Assembly: GCA_020444045.1 (NCBI GenBank)
Contig: JAHLLS010000006.1
Coordinates: forward strand, 163,215 to 227,214
Direction of reading: 5' to 3'
Length of the DNA: 64,000 nucleotides
From: Deltaproteobacteria bacterium
Lineage (GTDB): Bacteria > Desulfobacterota > Desulfobacteria > Desulfobacterales > UBA5852
Shown here one piece after another: positions 61,146 through 64,000 of the stretch. Position 1 is the first letter of the stretch. Each line of letters begins with the position of its first letter. The notes beneath the pieces are model-generated. The model saw nothing but the letters and a program-made list of their open reading frames with translations, was not told where the DNA came from and ran no database searches. Position numbers and translations under genes: made by a program.

Positions 61146-61973
61146 TTATTTTTTCGATCGCCGTTTTACGATATAGCGATCCGTACGTTTGTTTTTGCGC
61201 GTCTTATAACCCTTGGTTGGCATGCCCCAGGGACTGCAGGGATGGCGTCCACCGGAGGACCGCCCTTCACCACCGCCCATGGGATGGTCAATCGGGTTCA
61301 TCGCGACCCCTCTTACACTGGGACGTCGTCCCTTCCAGCGTGTACGGCCGGCTTTTCCAAGCGCCGTGTTTTCGTGCGTCACATTGCCCAGCTGTCCGAT
61401 GGTCGCCTTGCAATTCATCAGCACCATGCGAACTTCGCCCGAAGGAAGTTTGACAAGGGCGTACGGCTCTTCTTTGGCCATGAGTTGCGCATACGTTCCG
61501 GCACTGCGAACGATCTGCCCGCCTTTACCAATACGCAACTCAATGTTATGAATCTGAGTTCCCAGCGGAATATTCCGCAAAGGAAGCGTATTGCCGGGTT
61601 TGATATCAGCATTCTCGCTGGAGATAACCTCGTCATTGACCTGGAGTTTTCGTGGGGCGAGAATATACCGTTTCTCGCCATCCGCATAGTTCAGCAAGGC
61701 AATACGCGCCGACCGATTGGGATCGTATTCGATCTCCGCCACACGGGCCGGGATTCCGATCTTATCGCGTTTGAAATCGATGACGCGATAATGGCGTTTG
61801 TGTCCCCCCCCGCGATGACGGGCCGTGATGCGACCATTGACATTGCGGCCGCCGGTCTTTTTTATGACACGCAGCAGGCTTTTCTCAGGATAGCTCCGTG
61901 TAATTTCCTCAAACGTTGAATAGGCCTGAAATCTTCGGCCGGGGGATGTCGGTTTTACTTTTCTAACAGCCAT
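61146..61973 (-). CDS. rplB: 50S ribosomal protein uL2
   Basis: 275 aa, full length. OB fold plus SH3-like domain. [20 protein letters not shown], and [20 protein letters not shown] with the functionally important His. Required for peptidyl transferase assembly. Confidence 0.97.
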   Translation of the reverse strand: MAVRKVKPTSPGRRFQAYSTFEEITRSYPEKSLLRVIKKTGGRNVNGRITARHRGGGHKRHYRVIDFKRDKIGIPARVAEIEYDPNRSARIALLNYADGEKRYILAPRKLQVNDEVISSENADIKPGNTLPLRNIPLGTQIHNIELRIGKGGQIVRSAGTYAQLMAKEEPYALVKLPSGEVRMVLMNCKATIGQLGNVTHENTALGKAGRTRWKGRRPSVRGVAMNPIDHPMGGGEGRSSGGRHPCSPWGMPTKGYKTRKNKRTDRYIVKRRSKK

Positions 61974-61988
61974 TGTTGACTCCCTAGT

Positions 61989-62276
61989 TTAAACACCTTC
62001 AAAAAAGTCGATCCGTTCACCCGGCAGCAGGGTTACGACGGCTTTTTTCCAATCCCGCCGCTTACCAATGATGCGTCCCCGCTGCTTGAATTTGCCGCGC
62101 ACATGAAGTGTGCGCACACCGGCGACATGAACGTTGAAAATTTCTTCTACGGCCTTGCGAATCTGCACCCGATTGGCACTCCGGTCGACCTCAAAGGTGA
62201 CCTGATTGTCCTTTTCCTTCTGGATGCTTGTCTTCTCCGTAACGACCGGCCTTTTAATCACGTTGTGGGCATTCAT
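61989..62276 (-). CDS. rplW: 50S ribosomal protein uL23
   Basis: 95 aa. [40 protein letters not shown]. Docking site for trigger factor and SRP at the tunnel exit. Its start overlaps the rplD stop (ATGA). Confidence 0.96.
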   Translation of the reverse strand: MNAHNVIKRPVVTEKTSIQKEKDNQVTFEVDRSANRVQIRKAVEEIFNVHVAGVRTLHVRGKFKQRGRIIGKRRDWKKAVVTLLPGERIDFFEGV

Positions 62277-62893
62277 GAAAGTCTCCCTTCAATTTGCTCG
62301 ATTGAAGGTTGGAGCAATACCAAATGTCGGTATTTTAAAATATCATATACATTCAAACCGTCGCATCGAAGCACTTTCACCCCGGGAATATTCCGGGACG
62401 ACAACTCAACGTTGATATCCTTTTCAGCCGTGATGAACAAAGCGCTGTCCAATTTGAGATCCGCCAATATGGATAAAAAAGCCTTGGTTTTGATGGCATC
62501 GAGTGAAATCCCATTCAATACCGTCAGACTTTCATTTTGCAATTTACTGCTCAACGCCATCTTGAGCGCCAGACGACGGACCTTTTTGGGAACTTTTATC
62601 GCCCATGATTTGGGGTGGGGCCCGAAGGCAACCCCGCCACCTCGCAACAGGGGCGACTTGGCATCACCTCGTCGCGCTCGGCCGGTCCCTTTCTGGCGGA
62701 ACAGCTTACGGGTACTGCCCTTGACATCACTGCGGTTTTTGACAGAAACCGTACCCGCACGGCGATTGGCTAGCTGCATCTTAACCACCGTATGCAATAC
62801 ACCCGGCTTCACGTCCACGTTAAAGCAGCTATCCGACAGCTCGGTCTGAGCTATCTTTTCTCCAGTTTGATTGAGTACGTCTACGACAGCCAT
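62273..62893 (-). CDS. rplD: 50S ribosomal protein uL4
   Basis: 206 aa. The tunnel-lining loop appears in [20 protein letters not shown] and [17 protein letters not shown]. In E. coli uL4 represses the S10 operon; a leader site would lie upstream of rpsJ and partly out of the window. Confidence 0.97.
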   Translation of the reverse strand: MAVVDVLNQTGEKIAQTELSDSCFNVDVKPGVLHTVVKMQLANRRAGTVSVKNRSDVKGSTRKLFRQKGTGRARRGDAKSPLLRGGGVAFGPHPKSWAIKVPKKVRRLALKMALSSKLQNESLTVLNGISLDAIKTKAFLSILADLKLDSALFITAEKDINVELSSRNIPGVKVLRCDGLNVYDILKYRHLVLLQPSIEQIEGRLS

Positions 62894-62972
62894 AGTTTTT
62901 TTCCGTTTATGCTTGTGCGGCTGAATGAAAAGCCGACCATACAGAGGTTGCGGCCGGACATCAGTGCATCAG

Positions 62973-63596
62973 TTAAAATTTGAGCTTATTGACCATGACA
63001 AGCGCATCGCGATGACCGGGTACAGCCCCCTTGATCAACACGAGATTTTGATCTGGCCGAATGTCAACAATTTCAAGATTACGGGTTGTCTTGCGATGAT
63101 TTCCGTAATGACCCGGCATTTTTTTGCCCCGGATAATTTTGGCCGGCCATGCACTGTTGCCAACCGATCCAGGAATTCGATAGCATTTTCCCCCGTGCGT
63201 TTTGCGGCCCAAATGGAAGCCGTGCCTTTTGGTGACACCAGCAAACCCACGCCCTTTGGTCGTACCGACAACATCGACCTTCTCGCCAACCTCGAACAAA
63301 TCCAAGGCAACGGTCTGGCCGACTTCGTAATCCGCGGCGCTGTCAACTGCCACTTCGCGAACAACAGCGTACTCTCCGCCACTTTTCTTGTAATGCCCTT
63401 CCAACGGTTTGTTGATCCGGGAGGACTTCTTCGTTCCAAATCCAAGCTGGATAGCGTTATAGCCATCCGTATTTTCCGATTTGACCTGCGTCACAACGCA
63501 GGGGCCGAGTTCAATGACCGTCACCGGAACGTACTGGCCTTCCGGTGTAAACAGGCTGGTCATACCCAGTTTTTTCCCTATCAGTCCTTTGCACAT
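62973..63596 (-). CDS. rplC: 50S ribosomal protein uL3
   Basis: 207 aa. MCKGLIGKKLGMTSLFTPEG, VGTTKGRGFAGVTKRHGFHL (loop reaching the peptidyl transferase centre), and GNHRKTTRNLEIVDIRPDQN. One of the two assembly initiators of 50S. Confidence 0.97.
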   Translation of the reverse strand: MCKGLIGKKLGMTSLFTPEGQYVPVTVIELGPCVVTQVKSENTDGYNAIQLGFGTKKSSRINKPLEGHYKKSGGEYAVVREVAVDSAADYEVGQTVALDLFEVGEKVDVVGTTKGRGFAGVTKRHGFHLGRKTHGGKCYRIPGSVGNSAWPAKIIRGKKMPGHYGNHRKTTRNLEIVDIRPDQNLVLIKGAVPGHRDALVMVNKLKF

Positions 63597-63617
63597 GGTG
63601 ATTACCGCTTTTCCGTG

Positions 63618-63929
63618 CTAGAGTTTAATTTCAACATCGACACCCGGTGAAAGATCAAGCTTCATCAAGGCATCGACCGTCTGTTGGGTGGGCTCCAATA
63701 TATCCAGAAGCCGCTTGTGGGTGCGCATTTCGAACTGTTCGCGTGATTTCTTATCAATATGCGGCGAACGCAGCACACAATACTTGTTGATACAGGTCGG
63801 CAGCGGGATCGGTCCCACAACCTTGGCTCCGGTTTTGTTGGCCGTATCCACGATGTCCGACGCGGACTGGTCAAGCAGCATGTGATCGTAAGCCTTAAGC
63901 CTGATCCGTATCTTGGTGTTCATTATCAT
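63618..63929 (-). CDS. rpsJ: 30S ribosomal protein uS10
   Basis: 103 aa. [20 protein letters not shown] and [20 protein letters not shown] are diagnostic, including the loop that takes part in NusB-NusE antitermination. A Met two codons upstream (63929) is used since AGGAAAG lies about 11 nt before it; 63923 is the alternative. Confidence 0.96.
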   Translation of the reverse strand: MIMNTKIRIRLKAYDHMLLDQSASDIVDTANKTGAKVVGPIPLPTCINKYCVLRSPHIDKKSREQFEMRTHKRLLDILEPTQQTVDALMKLDLSPGVDVEIKL

Positions 63930-63947
63930 GATGGCAATCTTTCCTAA

Positions 63948-64000
63948 TTATTCCACGATTTCACTGACAACCCCGGCGCCTACCGTTCGGCCACCCTCGC
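63948..64000 (-). CDS. tuf: Elongation factor Tu, C-terminal end (partial)
   Basis: The last 53 bp of the window encode GRTVGAGVVSEIVE followed by TAA, which is the invariant end of EF-Tu. The remainder is outside the window. It precedes rpsJ on the same strand, the usual rpsG-fusA-tuf-rpsJ order. Confidence 0.93.
   Translation of the reverse strand, partial: EGGRTVGAGVVSEIVE

Overview
This 64-kb window is bacterial chromosomal DNA. The core is GC-rich and densely coded, with a lower-GC accessory stretch around 28.3-38.4 kb. The gene content suggests a Desulfobacterota-type anaerobe: a probable selenoprotein with an in-frame UGA, a PotABCD cluster with an amidohydrolase and an FAD oxidase, LemA/TPM genes, a small MoaD-like protein and a rhomboid-DnaJ fusion. 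That placement is inferred from style and gene content; no 16S rRNA gene is present.

Layout. 0-5.5 kb: a small membrane protein, an uncharacterised protein, an NYN/LOTUS-type protein, and convergent trkA and trkH for K+ uptake. 5.9-13.2 kb: a polyamine uptake cluster in the order potD, amidohydrolase, FAD oxidase, potA, potB, potC. 13.3-15.4 kb: a small membrane protein, a thioredoxin-fold selenoprotein gene (U42-x-x-C45) with a SECIS-like hairpin, a MoaD/ThiS-like protein and a helical-repeat protein. 15.4-17.2 kb: hipBA with a palindromic operator. 17.3-21.7 kb: a secreted acidic low-complexity protein, and two lipoprotein L,D-transpeptidases flanking an Lpp-like alanine-zipper lipoprotein. 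22-28 kb: an internally deleted MFS pseudogene, a site-2 protease, a DUF429-like protein, PEP carboxylase and a Fic protein with four 24-bp-phased repeats upstream.

28.3-38.5 kb is the accessory part. It holds several copies of undescribed small-protein families, short operons of 28-45-residue peptides ending in a shared repeated 3' UTR/terminator, a truncated SRAP gene, a truncated nucleotidyltransferase next to a wHTH gene and palindrome, and an integrase stump against tRNA-Phe(GAA). A GC-rich hybrid histidine kinase (31.2-33.8 kb) and an HD hydrolase sit within it. The peptide operons are the best candidate here for something undescribed.

38.6-49.6 kb: rsmE, a repeat-containing acidic protein, valS, nadC, rhomboid-DnaJC, a methyltransferase, two TPM-domain proteins with lemA, and cysS. 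49.6-64 kb: the S10-spc-alpha ribosomal super-operon on the minus strand, from the 3' end of tuf through rpsJ to rpoA and rplQ, closed by a strong intrinsic terminator before cysS.
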